Assembly (NCBI GenBank): GCA_937894805.1
Contig: CALAYR010000018.1
Location: forward strand, 1-31,460
DNA: 31,460 nucleotides
DNA from: an uncultured Acidimicrobiaceae bacterium
Lineage (GTDB): Bacteria; Actinomycetota; Acidimicrobiia; Acidimicrobiales; RAAP-2
Direction of reading: 5' to 3'
In this document: positions 16,073-23,201 of the stretch, piece by piece
Layout of the letters: each line of letters begins with the position of its first letter
Position numbering within the stretch: the stretch's first letter is position 1
Program-made: the position numbers and the translations under genes
Notes under the pieces: generated by a model
Told to the model about the DNA's origin: nothing
The model's database searches: none
The model's input: the letters and a program-made list of their open reading frames with translations, nothing else

Positions 16073-16759
16073 CTACAGGCGCTCGCTAGCGTCCTGGTCG
16101 GCCGTCTTACCCTCTTCGAAGAAGGCCTCGGAGGCAAAGACTTCGCCGGTGCGCAACTTGGTACGACGCCGAGAAGTCGAGCGAGCGAGGTCTTCAAAGG
16201 CCAACGAGGTGCCCTGCTTGTCGGCGATGAAGTTAGAACTGTTCATCTGGCTCATCCCCATGTCGCCACCGGTGGCGTAGGCGTCCTGGTTGGCGCCCAT
16301 GTAGACAAAGGTCCAGCCGTCTTTCTCTTTACCCTTGACGAGGTTGAAGACCGACTCGCGGGTGAACTCGCGACTGGCGTTCTCTTCACCATCGGTGAAG
16401 GTCACAAAGACAATCGACTCGGCCGGCTTTTCGGCCCCAACCAACTGGGCCTCGCGCGAGATGGCCTCGTTCAGGACCCGTCCCATGGCGTCAAAGAGTG
16501 GTGTGCTGCCACGAGGCACGAAGACCGAGAGATCCAACTGCTTGATCTCGTTGATTGGCGCGGCGTTCGCCAGAACTTCGTGAGAGTCGGTGCTGTCGAA
16601 CTGCACCAACGTCATGAGGGCGTCGGCACCATCGGCCTGTTGTTTTTTCACGAAGGCGTTAAAGCCACCGATGACGTCATGGGCAATGCTCTGCATGGAA
16701 CCAGAGCGGTCGAGCACAAAGTAGATGTGCAGGTTGGGGGTGGGGGTTGATGTACTCAT
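16073..16759 (-). CDS. VWA-domain protein
   Basis: A 228-aa single von Willebrand A domain. The metal-ion-dependent adhesion site is complete: DRSGSM at residues 17-22, the Thr in PRGSTPLFDAM, and the Asp in VTFTDGEEN. The closest type known to me is the stand-alone cytosolic VWA protein (often annotated as TerF-like or vWA containing), with the tail rich in Met, Ser and Asn followed by a basic stretch STSRRRTKLR. There is no signal peptide or membrane segment, so it probably mediates protein-protein contacts in the cytosol. It is a single-gene unit with a strong terminator and is divergent from the YjdM gene. No partner AAA ATPase is in the window. Confidence 0.85.
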   Translation of the reverse strand: MSTSTPTPNLHIYFVLDRSGSMQSIAHDVIGGFNAFVKKQQADGADALMTLVQFDSTDSHEVLANAAPINEIKQLDLSVFVPRGSTPLFDAMGRVLNEAISREAQLVGAEKPAESIVFVTFTDGEENASREFTRESVFNLVKGKEKDGWTFVYMGANQDAYATGGDMGMSQMNSSNFIADKQGTSLAFEDLARSTSRRRTKLRTGEVFASEAFFEEGKTADQDASERL

Positions 16760-16840
16760 AGTCGGGCCTTTCGTTAGCGGGAGTACCGGATGCGATCAAA
16801 GTAAGGAGGGCCTGTGACAAAACATTGTCGGCGGGGGGTT

Positions 16841-16846
16841 TAGAGT
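16841..16846 (+). promoter_or_regulatory. -10 box of a leaderless yjdM transcript
   Basis: TAGAGT ends six bases before the GTG at 16853, the spacing that places the transcript start on the start codon. GACAA-AACA-TTGTC at 16816-16829 is a 5+4+5 inverted repeat just upstream and may be an operator. There is no ribosome-binding site in front of the GTG. Confidence 0.5.
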
Positions 16847-16852
16847 TCCCGA

Positions 16853-17200
16853 GTGAGCGATATCCCTAGCTGTATGCAGTGCGGTTCCGAGAACACCTAC
16901 CCGATGGACAATCGCGTTGTCTGTCCGATATGCGGTCACGAGTGGATTCCGGGGGAGTTGGATGCGGGCGAAGAGGTCGAGGCGATCATCCGTGACGCGG
17001 TCGGCAACGTCTTGAACGATGGCGATACCGTCACCATCATCAAGGACATGAAGGTCAAGGGGAGCTCCAAGACGCTGAAGGTCGGGACTCGCGTGGTCAA
17101 TATCCGCCTCACGCCCGGCCCGGGCGGCCATGACGTCGAGGCCAAGGTCGAGGGTTTCGGCCCCCTCTACTTGAAGTCCAGCATCATGAAGAAGGCCTAA
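16853..17200 (+). CDS. yjdM: YjdM/PhnA family zinc-ribbon protein
   Basis: A 115-aa protein of the family historically called alkylphosphonate utilisation PhnA, now YjdM. The N-terminal zinc ribbon has C-x2-C at CMQCG and a second pair at CPICGHEW; the C-terminal half NDGDTVTIIKDMKVKGSSKT with VGTRVVNIRL is the SH3-like domain. Length and motif order match the family. The old link to phosphonate use is weak, and the real role is not established. It starts with a GTG that seems leaderless. AT-rich spacer follows before the next small gene. Confidence 0.92.
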   Translation: MSDIPSCMQCGSENTYPMDNRVVCPICGHEWIPGELDAGEEVEAIIRDAVGNVLNDGDTVTIIKDMKVKGSSKTLKVGTRVVNIRLTPGPGGHDVEAKVEGFGPLYLKSSIMKKA

Positions 17201-17250
17201 TCAAGATTTTAGATAGTTTCTATTATCTGTTTGCAAAACTTGATATAGGA

Positions 17251-17269
17251 GTTACAGTGTGGTTGTAAC
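17251..17269 (+). promoter_or_regulatory. Inverted repeat upstream of the 45-aa gene
   Basis: GTTACA and TGTAAC form a perfect 6+7+6 inverted repeat, in an AT-rich 90-base spacer. TTGATA at 17240-17245 could be a -35 box with the repeat covering the -10 area. It looks like a repressor or activator site, but no regulator is assigned. Confidence 0.45.
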
Positions 17270-17297
17270 AAAACAGGGGGCTTAAGAAAGGATCACC

Positions 17298-17435
17298 ATG
17301 TTTCTATTCACCAAGTTCAACCCGAAGTTCATCTGGCGCAAGCTTTCCGGCAACGCCTTCCCCTGGTACGGAGACGTGCTCGTCACTGAGACCCGCGTCC
17401 GCCGCCGCGAAGAAGCCTTTTCGCTGTTCAACTAG
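17298..17435 (+). CDS. Unrecognised 45-aa small protein
   Basis: A small gene with an ATG preceded by AAAGGATC (five-base spacing) and a TAG stop, framed by an operator-like repeat upstream and a terminator downstream, so it looks like a real stand-alone unit. The protein is rich in aromatic and basic residues: FLFTKFNPKFIWRKLSG, then FPWYGDVLVTE, then TRVRRREEAFSLFN. There is no signal peptide or transmembrane helix. I do not recognise a family. The arrangement would fit a small regulatory or adaptor protein. It could also be the fortuitous frame of an RNA gene that ends in the same terminator. Confidence 0.6.
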   Translation: MFLFTKFNPKFIWRKLSGNAFPWYGDVLVTETRVRRREEAFSLFN

Positions 17436-17440
17436 GGGGT

Positions 17441-17457
17441 GGCACGCTGAGCGTGCC
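17441..17457 (+). terminator. Short hairpin after the 45-aa gene
   Basis: GGCACGC-TGA-GCGTGCC is a perfect 7-bp stem with a 3-base loop starting 6 bases after the stop codon. It has no T-tract of its own and precedes a stronger hairpin, so it may protect the 3' end or act jointly with it. Confidence 0.5.
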
Positions 17458-17474
17458 GCCAACGAAATGCCAGT

Positions 17475-17508
17475 GCCGTCCACTTCGGTGGGCGGCATTT
17501 GTTTGTTC
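17475..17508 (+). terminator. Rho-independent terminator with UUCG tetraloop
   Basis: GCCGTCCAC (17475-17483) and GTGGGCGGC (17488-17496) pair over nine positions around a TTCG loop, followed by ATTTGTTTGTT. This is a strong terminator for the 45-aa gene. Confidence 0.85.
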
Positions 17509-17511
17509 ACT

Positions 17512-17600
17512 TTGTCTCAGCCCAGAAGATTTTCCTCGTTGAGACAATTGTGAAACTCAGGTTCCACTACGCAGCTTGAACTGTGGTGGACTTTGTCTCA
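17512..17600. repeat. Three copies of TTGTCTCA (two direct, one inverted)
   Basis: TTGTCTCA occurs at 17512-17519 and 17593-17600, and its reverse complement at 17540-17547. The last copy falls exactly between the -35 and -10 boxes of the next gene, so these look like binding sites for a repressor of the toxin-antitoxin pair. Confidence 0.55.
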
Positions 17601-17615
17601 GGGGTTCGATACATT
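17587..17615 (+). promoter_or_regulatory. Promoter of the 43-aa/Doc pair, apparently leaderless
   Basis: TGGACT (17587-17592) and TACATT (17610-17615) are 17 bases apart, and the -10 box ends six bases before the ATG at 17622. There is no Shine-Dalgarno sequence in front of that ATG. A TTGTCTCA element fills the spacer. Confidence 0.5.
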
Positions 17616-17621
17616 ATCCCC

Positions 17622-17753
17622 ATGACCGACACGACCATTCCTGGGCATGAGGCGCGACCGATGCTCGCCACTCTGTCGGACGCTGACCGGTCCTGGCTCG
17701 AGTCCTTTCAGATTGAGTACGAGGAGCAGCTCACGTACTTGCGCGAGCATTGA
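17622..17753 (+). CDS. 43-aa putative antitoxin of the Doc-like protein
   Basis: A 43-aa acidic protein encoded directly before a Doc-like gene. The sequence MTDTTIPGHEARPMLATLSD, then a helical part ADRSWLESFQIEYEEQLTYL, ends in REH. Its stop (TGA at 17751-17753) overlaps the TTG start of the Doc-like gene, so translation is coupled. It lacks the Phd/YefM DNA-binding domain but resembles in size the C-terminal inhibitory helix of such antitoxins. That role is inferred from position only. Confidence 0.65.
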   Translation: MTDTTIPGHEARPMLATLSDADRSWLESFQIEYEEQLTYLREH

Positions 17754-18124
17754 TTTACCCGACTCTTGAGTTAGCCGTCGCGTTCAATGAGGCACTTCGC
17801 CAGCCTGACGAGTGGTTTGAAGAGCCCGACGAATTAGATCGAGTCGAGCGAGCGATTAACTCTGTCGTTGGAGAATTAGATGTAGTTCGAGCCGTGGGTC
17901 TCCTCATGGCTCGGCTCGTGCGCACGCAGGGTTTTACTGAAGGAAATAAGCGCACCGCATTTGCGCTAGGTGCTTGGACCCTGGAGCAAAATGGACTTTC
18001 GGCGAAATTTATGCTGCAAGCATCTGATACGTCCATCCTTGACCTTTTGCTAAAGGCGGCCCGAGGCGCGGACGTTGCGGAGGAGCTCGTGGAGTTGCTG
18101 TGCGTTCGAGCAAAAGACCTTTGA
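17750..18124 (+). CDS. Doc-like Fic-fold toxin with altered motif
   Basis: A 124-aa protein of the death-on-curing family; known Doc toxins phosphorylate elongation factor Tu. The alpha-helical Fic core is recognisable as ERAINSVVGELDVVRAVGLL, and the signature is QGFTEGNKRTA at residues 60-70, with GNKR intact. The canonical form is HPFxDGNKR, so the catalytic histidine is replaced by Gln60 and the Asp by Glu. The TTG start overlaps the upstream stop as TTGA. It may be inactive, use another chemistry, or belong to a Q-type actinobacterial subgroup; the flanking residues are well kept, which argues against decay. Confidence 0.82.
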   Translation: MIYPTLELAVAFNEALRQPDEWFEEPDELDRVERAINSVVGELDVVRAVGLLMARLVRTQGFTEGNKRTAFALGAWTLEQNGLSAKFMLQASDTSILDLLLKAARGADVAEELVELLCVRAKDL

Positions 18125-18235
18125 GTTTGGGCGATGAAATTGCAGCATGAGGTCGTCAGGCCTGCCTAATTGGTGAGTCGATGTCTGGATTGACCGATAT
18201 CTCGGCAAATAAGTCATCGACGAGACCGCCTCGGC

Positions 18236-18241
18236 GATAAT
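18236..18241 (+). promoter_or_regulatory. -10 box close to the start of the reductase gene
   Basis: GATAAT matches the -10 consensus at five of six positions and ends five bases before the ATG at 18247, which suggests a leaderless or near-leaderless transcript. No convincing -35 box is seen at the right distance. Confidence 0.4.
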
Positions 18242-18246
18242 GGTTC

Positions 18247-19404
18247 ATGACTACTTCTCGTTCCTATGACATCACCCTGCTGGGTGCCACTGGCTTTACC
18301 GGCGGCCTCGCGGCAAAGTATCTCGCGGCCAACGCCCCGGCCGACGCGAAGTTGGCCCTCGCGGGTCGTAATCGGGCCAAGTTGGAGGCCGTTGCGGCAT
18401 CCCTTGACCGCGATGTTGCGATCATTGTCGTGGATACCACCGACGATGTATCAGTCAAGGCCATGGCCGAGGCGACGCGCGTGGTTATGACGACCGTCGG
18501 GCCCTACATCTTGCACGGCGAACCTGTCGTGCGAGCCTGTGCCGAAGCCGGGACGGACTACGTCGATCTCACTGGTGAGCCCGAGTTCGTTGACCTCATG
18601 TACGTCAAGTACAACGCCACCGCCGAAAAGAGTGGCGCTCGTCTGATTCACGCCTGTGGCTTTGACTCCATTCCCCACGACCTCGGTGCCCAGTTCACCG
18701 TCGAACAGCTCCCCGAAGGTGCGGCCGTGGCCGTGCGGGCCTACGTCTCGGCCAATGGCACCTTCTCCGGTGGAACGGCCGCCTCGGCACTTGAGGCCAT
18801 GAGTCGCATGAGCGAGTCAAAGAAGGCACACACCGCCCGCGTGGCCGCTGAGCCACTGCCAGCTGGACGCACCGCCAAGGTCGTCGCCGGCAAGCCCGGC
18901 AAGAGTCGTGACACCGGACGCTGGTCGTTACCGATGCCCACAATCGACCCCGAGATTGTTCTCAACTCGGCCCGTCGCGTTGATCGTTTCGGTCCCGACT
19001 TTTCCTACAGCCACAATCTCGACTCGAAGACCTTCATTGGCACGGCCTCGATGGTGGTGGGCATTGGTTTCATTGCCGGCATGGCCCAAGTGGGCCCCGT
19101 ACGGCGCTGGATGAGCAACCGCGTCCCACCGGGCACGGGACCTTCCGAAGAGAAGCGCGCCGCCTCGTGGTTCAAAGTTCGCTTCTTTGGTGAAGCCGGA
19201 GGCGTCAAGGTTGTCACCGAAGTAGCCGGTGGAGACCCCGGGTACGGCGAGACGGCCAAGATGATCAGCGAGTCAGCGCTCTGCTTGGCCTTTGATGACT
19301 TGCCAACAACGTCAGGTCAGCAGACGACGGCTTCGGCGATGGGTGCGGCCCTGCGTTCGCGTCTCATTACGAAGGGCATTACCTTCACGGTGATTCCTGC
19401 GTAA
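18247..19404 (+). CDS. Saccharopine dehydrogenase-like (trans-acting enoyl reductase) family protein
   Basis: A 385-aa NAD(P)-binding protein of the saccharopine-dehydrogenase-like group, which in mycobacteria includes the trans-acting enoyl reductase of phthiocerol lipid synthesis (Rv2953). The Rossmann motif is LLGATGFTGG at about 11-20, followed by LALAGRNRAKLEAV; TTVGPYILHGEPVVRACAEA and DYVDLTGEPEF are typical, as is ACGFDSIPHDLG. The C-terminal part has a hydrophobic stretch (MVVGIGFIAGMAQVGPV) that may contact membrane or lipid. It is monocistronic here. The exact substrate is unknown; lysine synthesis is unlikely. Confidence 0.9.
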   Translation: MTTSRSYDITLLGATGFTGGLAAKYLAANAPADAKLALAGRNRAKLEAVAASLDRDVAIIVVDTTDDVSVKAMAEATRVVMTTVGPYILHGEPVVRACAEAGTDYVDLTGEPEFVDLMYVKYNATAEKSGARLIHACGFDSIPHDLGAQFTVEQLPEGAAVAVRAYVSANGTFSGGTAASALEAMSRMSESKKAHTARVAAEPLPAGRTAKVVAGKPGKSRDTGRWSLPMPTIDPEIVLNSARRVDRFGPDFSYSHNLDSKTFIGTASMVVGIGFIAGMAQVGPVRRWMSNRVPPGTGPSEEKRAASWFKVRFFGEAGGVKVVTEVAGGDPGYGETAKMISESALCLAFDDLPTTSGQQTTASAMGAALRSRLITKGITFTVIPA

Positions 19405-19518
19405 GACCGTTTCGTAACTGCATCGCTTCTCAGTGACGCCTCGAGCGACCGTTAGGCGAGGTGCTTGATTTCGAACTGACGGGTGGGAGCCCCAGAGATC
19501 GCAGCTCCCTGCGTGCTA

Positions 19519-19547
19519 TATATACAGAACTACGACTTGTATATACT
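19519..19547 (+). promoter_or_regulatory. VapBC promoter and operator, apparently leaderless
   Basis: TATATAC (19519-19525) and GTATATA (19539-19545) form a perfect 7-bp inverted repeat with a 13-base spacer. TATACT (19542-19547) ends six bases before the VapB ATG at 19554, which has no ribosome site. The repeat overlaps the -10 box, as expected for autorepression by VapB/VapC. Confidence 0.65.
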
Positions 19548-19553
19548 CAAAGA

Positions 19554-19748
19554 ATGGCCAAGAGACTCGTAGATATCGATGATGAATTGCTCGCCAATGC
19601 TCAAGACGAACTTGGTACGGCGACAATCAAGGCGACAGTGAATGAAGCACTCCGACGCGTCGGCGCTAGTCGCAGTGCGACGATACAGCAGGCTCTCGAC
19701 GACCTCGCGATGATGACAGAGTTTGACCGAGCCGATGCATGGCGCTAA
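19554..19748 (+). CDS. VapB-type antitoxin
   Basis: A 64-aa antitoxin. The sequence MAKRLVDIDDELLANAQDEL with GTATIKATVNEALRR is the ribbon-helix-helix pattern of the VapB (DUF2191-like) family, and the tail would bind the PIN toxin. A longer frame from 19461 is rejected because it runs through the operator. The stop overlaps the toxin start by ten bases. Confidence 0.85.
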   Translation: MAKRLVDIDDELLANAQDELGTATIKATVNEALRRVGASRSATIQQALDDLAMMTEFDRADAWR

Positions 19749-20152
19749 CGCATTTGGTCGACACCAGTGTCCTCACTCGATTGGGTAATTCACTCGTTCG
19801 TGAGGCACTCGAATCCATTCTTCGAGAAGGTGCCGTGGCTCGCGCTGGCATCAGTGATCTCGAGATTGGGTTCTCGGCTCGCGATGTAGCTGAGTGGGAT
19901 CGCCTCACCAACGCCATCGACGCCTTCCCGTTGATTGAGGCAACGACTGCGCACGTCGTCCGCGCTCGTCAAGTGCAACGACTTCTCGCTGAGCGCCGTC
20001 AACGGGGTCGGAAGATTCCTGATCTCCTAATTGCGGCTGCCGCTGAAGAGCAAGGTCTCACTGTGTTGCACTACGACACTGACTTCGATTTGATCGCCGA
20101 AGTGACCGGGCAACGTACAGCGTGGATTGTGGCGCGCGGCAGTATTGACTAG
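19739..20152 (+). CDS. VapC-type PIN-domain ribonuclease toxin
   Basis: A 137-aa PIN-domain endoribonuclease. The metal-binding acidic residues are Asp8 in LVDTSVLTRL, Glu42 in ISDLEIGFSA, Asp95 in RKIPDLLIAAAAEE and Asp113 in LHYDTDFDLIA. Known VapC toxins cut tRNA or the sarcin-ricin loop of 23S rRNA. It starts inside the VapB gene with a 10-base overlap, ATG in +1 frame. All key residues are intact. Confidence 0.9.
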   Translation: MALTHLVDTSVLTRLGNSLVREALESILREGAVARAGISDLEIGFSARDVAEWDRLTNAIDAFPLIEATTAHVVRARQVQRLLAERRQRGRKIPDLLIAAAAEEQGLTVLHYDTDFDLIAEVTGQRTAWIVARGSID

Positions 20153-20267
20153 TCCTTCTCCCGCTTGCTCGAACTATTTTCGAAATTTCATTAGCCGGCG
20201 CTGGTGAGTGCGAGATGGTGACAATTACCATCTCTACGTAGGTCGGTACAAAGCACGGAGTACTCGC

Positions 20268-21572
20268 ATGGGTCGGCGAAAATTGATAAGTACCGCGGTC
20301 GGTGCCCTGTTAATCGCTGGAGTGCTACCCAGCACCGTGCCCGCTCTCGCTATCGAAACGAGCAGCGCGCTTCCGAAGTGCACCATCACCGGGACGCAGG
20401 GACCCGACAGATTGAGTGGCACGGCCGGCAATGACGTCCTGTGTGGCTTCGGGGGCAATGATCTGCTCGCCGGTCGCGGTGGCAATGACGTACTCATCGG
20501 TGGACTCGGCAACGACCAACTCAGTGGCGAGGTCGGGCGCGACGCACTCATCGGTGGACTTGGCAACGACGTGCTGATCGGCGGCATGGAAAACGATCAA
20601 CTCAAAGGCGAAGCCGGGCGAGACACGCTCATTGGCGGTTCGGGAAATGACGTTCTTATAGGTGGCGCCGACAACGACCAGCTGAGTGGCGAACTCGGGC
20701 GAGACATGATCATGGGTGACTCCGGTAATGATTCGCTCGTTGGGGGAGCGCAGGGCGACTCCTTCGCCGGGGGGACCGGAACGGACACGATTACTGCCGG
20801 TACGGCCGGGGATACTTGTGCCACCGATTCGGCCGACGCAGTGCGAGGGGCTTGCGAGAAGGATCAAACGGGTCCAGTGATCTCCGAAGTGAGTGCACCT
20901 TCATCGCTCGCTGCGGGTACCGCGCTAGTTCTGTCGTGGCGAGTAAGCGACCCCAGTGGGCTACGCATTCCTGATGCCTACACCCCGACTGCGTGGGTGA
21001 AGGTCGGTGGGGCTAATGGATGGGTCCGGTGGTGTGACTTCCCGACTCCCGCACAACAGGTTTCGGGCGATATGAACTCGGGCCTCTTCACCGCGACCTG
21101 TCTGATTCCTGAGAATGCAGTGAACGGTGAGTACAGCTTCTGGCTCGACGCTCTCGATATCTTCGGCAATCACCCTTCGGCCGAGACATCGGGAACCTTT
21201 ACGGTGACGAGCGGCGCATCGGACAACGCCCCGCCGGTTCTCAGCGACGTCACGGTGTCGGCCGCGACCTTCGCCGCGGGTGATGCCATCACCATCGAGT
21301 GGAATGCCACTGACGAGACCGGCGTCTCCGGATCTATTCCCTGGGCCTTTGGTCCTAACGGCTTCCTCGTCAACCTCGCCTCCGGCCAACTCTGGCTGGA
21401 GTACGGCCTCGGCACGCTCATCTCTGGAACTGAGTTCGATGGCCGCTATCGCATCACGTTGCAACTCAGTGCCAGTGCAATACCCGGGACCTATTCGCTG
21501 TGGTTCAGCACGAACGACGTCTTGGGTAATCACTCCTATGCACCTGTGAACGTCACCTTTACGGTGAGGTAA
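20268..21572 (+). CDS. Secreted RTX-repeat calcium-binding protein with duplicated beta domain
   Basis: A 434-aa extracellular protein. A signal peptide (KLISTAVGALLIAGVLPSTV, cleavage near PALA) is followed by about 16 tandem RTX nonapeptides of the form GGxGNDxLx at residues 42-185, which bind calcium in a parallel beta-roll. Residues 78-158 repeat as three 27-residue units. The C-terminal half (about 195-434) is two related beta-sandwich domains: GPVISEVSAPSSLAAGTALV matches PPVLSDVTVSAATFAAGDAI, and both end in a GNH segment and TFTV. The signal peptide implies Sec export. The ATG at 20268 is chosen since the signal peptide begins there; a frame from 20208 adds 20 residues. No catalytic domain is seen. 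Confidence 0.88.
   Translation: MGRRKLISTAVGALLIAGVLPSTVPALAIETSSALPKCTITGTQGPDRLSGTAGNDVLCGFGGNDLLAGRGGNDVLIGGLGNDQLSGEVGRDALIGGLGNDVLIGGMENDQLKGEAGRDTLIGGSGNDVLIGGADNDQLSGELGRDMIMGDSGNDSLVGGAQGDSFAGGTGTDTITAGTAGDTCATDSADAVRGACEKDQTGPVISEVSAPSSLAAGTALVLSWRVSDPSGLRIPDAYTPTAWVKVGGANGWVRWCDFPTPAQQVSGDMNSGLFTATCLIPENAVNGEYSFWLDALDIFGNHPSAETSGTFTVTSGASDNAPPVLSDVTVSAATFAAGDAITIEWNATDETGVSGSIPWAFGPNGFLVNLASGQLWLEYGLGTLISGTEFDGRYRITLQLSASAIPGTYSLWFSTNDVLGNHSYAPVNVTFTVR
20499..20741 (+). repeat. Three 81-bp units within the RTX region
   Basis: Three consecutive 81-base units each encode three nonapeptides in the order GGxxNDQLx, GExGRDxLI, GxSGNDVLI (third unit more diverged). This is a higher-order duplication of the RTX region. 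Confidence 0.75.
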
Positions 21573-21579
21573 CTGCAGG

Positions 21580-21601
21580 TCTATTGCCCTGGGGCAGTAG
21601 A
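21580..21601 (+). terminator. Hairpin after the RTX gene
   Basis: TCTATTGCC and GGCAGTAGA pair over nine positions (one G-U) around a CTGG loop, seven bases after the stop. No T-tract follows, so it may be a weak or actinobacterial-type terminator. Confidence 0.5.
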
Positions 21602-21674
21602 CGGGACCGCTCGAAGTCTGTAGTTGTTTCGGTCCAGCCGATACTCTTCCTTGCAACAAGCGAAGGAATTCATC

Positions 21675-22586
21675 ATGCGTCAACGCAAAATCGGCTCACT
21701 CTCCGTTTCCGTTATCGGACTGGGAACCAATAACTTCGGCTTCACTATGGCCGAAGAGGCCGTCTTGCCCGTGGTGGACGCCGCCCTCGAAGCCGGCATC
21801 AACTTCTTTGACACCGCCGACTCGTATCTAACGAGTGAAGAGCGGTGCAAGAGCGCACTCGGTAGTCGCCGTGACGACATCATCTTGGCCACCAAGTTCG
21901 GCAGTCGCGTCAACGAAGAGATCCCCGGAGGGGCATCTGCCGCCTACGTGCGCCAAGCCGTCGAGCGCAGTTTGCGTCAATTGGGCACCGATCGCATCGA
22001 CCTCTACCAACTGCACCGTCCCGATGAGACGGTGCCGATTGCCGAAACGCTGGGCGTCCTAAACGAACTCGTCAATGAAGGCAAGATCATTGAGATTGGT
22101 TGCTCGAACTTCTCGGCCACTCAACTGCGCGAGGCCGAAGTAGCCGCTGGTGACGGGGCCCGTTTCGTGAGCGTTCAGAATCAGTACAGCCTGTTGGAGC
22201 GGGCCGATGAGGCCGAAGTACTACCGACTTGTGCCGAGCTCGGACTCGCCTATCTGCCATTCTTCCCACTGGCCAGTGGTCTCTTGACCGGCAAGTACCG
22301 CCGTGGCGCCGCTGTGCCCGCAGGCACTCGCGTCGAGAAGTGGGCAATGGCCGAGCGGGTACTCACCGATGCAAACTTCGACATTCTCGAGCGCCTCGAA
22401 GGGTGGGCGCAAGAACGTGGCCACACGTTGCTGGACCTGGCTTTTGCGTGGCTGCTCGCGACGCCGGAAGTGGCATCGGTGATTGCCGGAGCCACGAGCC
22501 CCGAGCAGATTAGGGCTAACGCCGCCGCGGGACTATGGGAGCTCACTGTCGACGAGGCAGCTGAGGTTCGTCAACTCGTTTCGTAG
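21675..22586 (+). CDS. Aldo/keto reductase
   Basis: A 303-aa NADPH-dependent aldo/keto reductase. The catalytic tetrad is visible: Asp in INFFDTADSY, Tyr of the same segment, Lys in LATKFGS and His in LYQLHRPDE; GCSNFSATQL and the cofactor-binding tail IAGATSPEQIRANAAA complete the family pattern. The ATG at 21675 has GAAGGAA seven bases upstream; the longer frame from 21624 is rejected for lack of such a site. It resembles the YajO/Tas-type branch. The physiological substrate is unknown. Confidence 0.92.
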   Translation: MRQRKIGSLSVSVIGLGTNNFGFTMAEEAVLPVVDAALEAGINFFDTADSYLTSEERCKSALGSRRDDIILATKFGSRVNEEIPGGASAAYVRQAVERSLRQLGTDRIDLYQLHRPDETVPIAETLGVLNELVNEGKIIEIGCSNFSATQLREAEVAAGDGARFVSVQNQYSLLERADEAEVLPTCAELGLAYLPFFPLASGLLTGKYRRGAAVPAGTRVEKWAMAERVLTDANFDILERLEGWAQERGHTLLDLAFAWLLATPEVASVIAGATSPEQIRANAAAGLWELTVDEAAEVRQLVS

Positions 22587-22637
22587 TTTCTTTGACTGCT
22601 GTCTTCAACCTGACATTCTCATCAAGGTCGTCGACTT

Positions 22638-22985
22638 TCAGAGGGCTAGATGCAGCCGGAGTGCTTCGTCGAGCTGCACCATCAAGTCGTGAGGAACTTC
22701 ACCGATAACGGGACCAAGTCGATCCACCGAAATGGCGCGTACCTGTTCAGCCTGAGCCTTCGAGTCCACGGCCAGCCCGGTGACACTCGCGGGAAAGAGA
22801 ACCTGAAATGGGTAGACCCGAGTGACGTTCGATGTGACTGGCACCACAGTGATGACGCCCTGCCCGCTTCGTTCAGCAGAACCATTCGCTCCGTCGTTGC
22901 TGACGATGACTGCCGGGCGTTGCTTTTTTGCCTCACCGCTCCTCGCCGGATCCAAGTTCACTAAGAAGATCTCGCCCCGGTGCAT
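22638..22985 (-). CDS. MazF/PemK-type endoribonuclease toxin
   Basis: A 115-aa MazF-family sequence-specific mRNA interferase. The opening MHRGEIFLVNLDPARSGEA followed by KKQRPAVIVSNDG is the family signature with the conserved Arg-Pro; TVVPVTSNVTRVYPFQV and AEQVRAISVDRLG are the later conserved strands. Its ATG directly follows the TAG of the antitoxin gene with no gap. It should be active. The 3' end faces the aldo/keto reductase gene, convergent. Confidence 0.93.
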   Translation of the reverse strand: MHRGEIFLVNLDPARSGEAKKQRPAVIVSNDGANGSAERSGQGVITVVPVTSNVTRVYPFQVLFPASVTGLAVDSKAQAEQVRAISVDRLGPVIGEVPHDLMVQLDEALRLHLAL

Positions 22986-23201
22986 CTAGTGCAGTCCATC
23001 GCTGGTTGACGAATCCCAGAGGCGCTCATTTTCTTCGCCCCATTCCGACCAGGCCGCTTCGTAGGAGGAACCAAGACCGCTAGCCCTCAGTAGGCGTACC
23101 GCTTTATGGAGCGCTGCAGATCGAGAAGCAAGCCCCTTTTCTTCGACATATGAATCGAGGAACGCCACATCCTCATCCTGCATGCTGATGCTGATTTTCA
23201 T
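22986..23201 (-). CDS. Ribbon-helix-helix antitoxin of the MazF-type toxin
   Basis: A 71-aa antitoxin. MKISISMQDEDVAFLDSYVE and GLASRSAALHKAVRLLRASG are the strand-helix-helix core, and the acidic tail SEWGEENERLWDSST would occupy the toxin's RNA groove. It is a MazE/CopG-type partner found with actinobacterial MazF. The ATG at 23201 has no ribosome site, but TATGAT lies six bases upstream, so it is probably translated from a leaderless mRNA. Confidence 0.87.
   Translation of the reverse strand: MKISISMQDEDVAFLDSYVEEKGLASRSAALHKAVRLLRASGLGSSYEAAWSEWGEENERLWDSSTSDGLH

Noticed and set aside
20391..20822. Repeat array that could be mistaken for CRISPR
   Set aside because: The period is 27 bases (81 for the higher-order unit) and always in frame with the RTX nonapeptides; there are no unique spacers and no cas genes.
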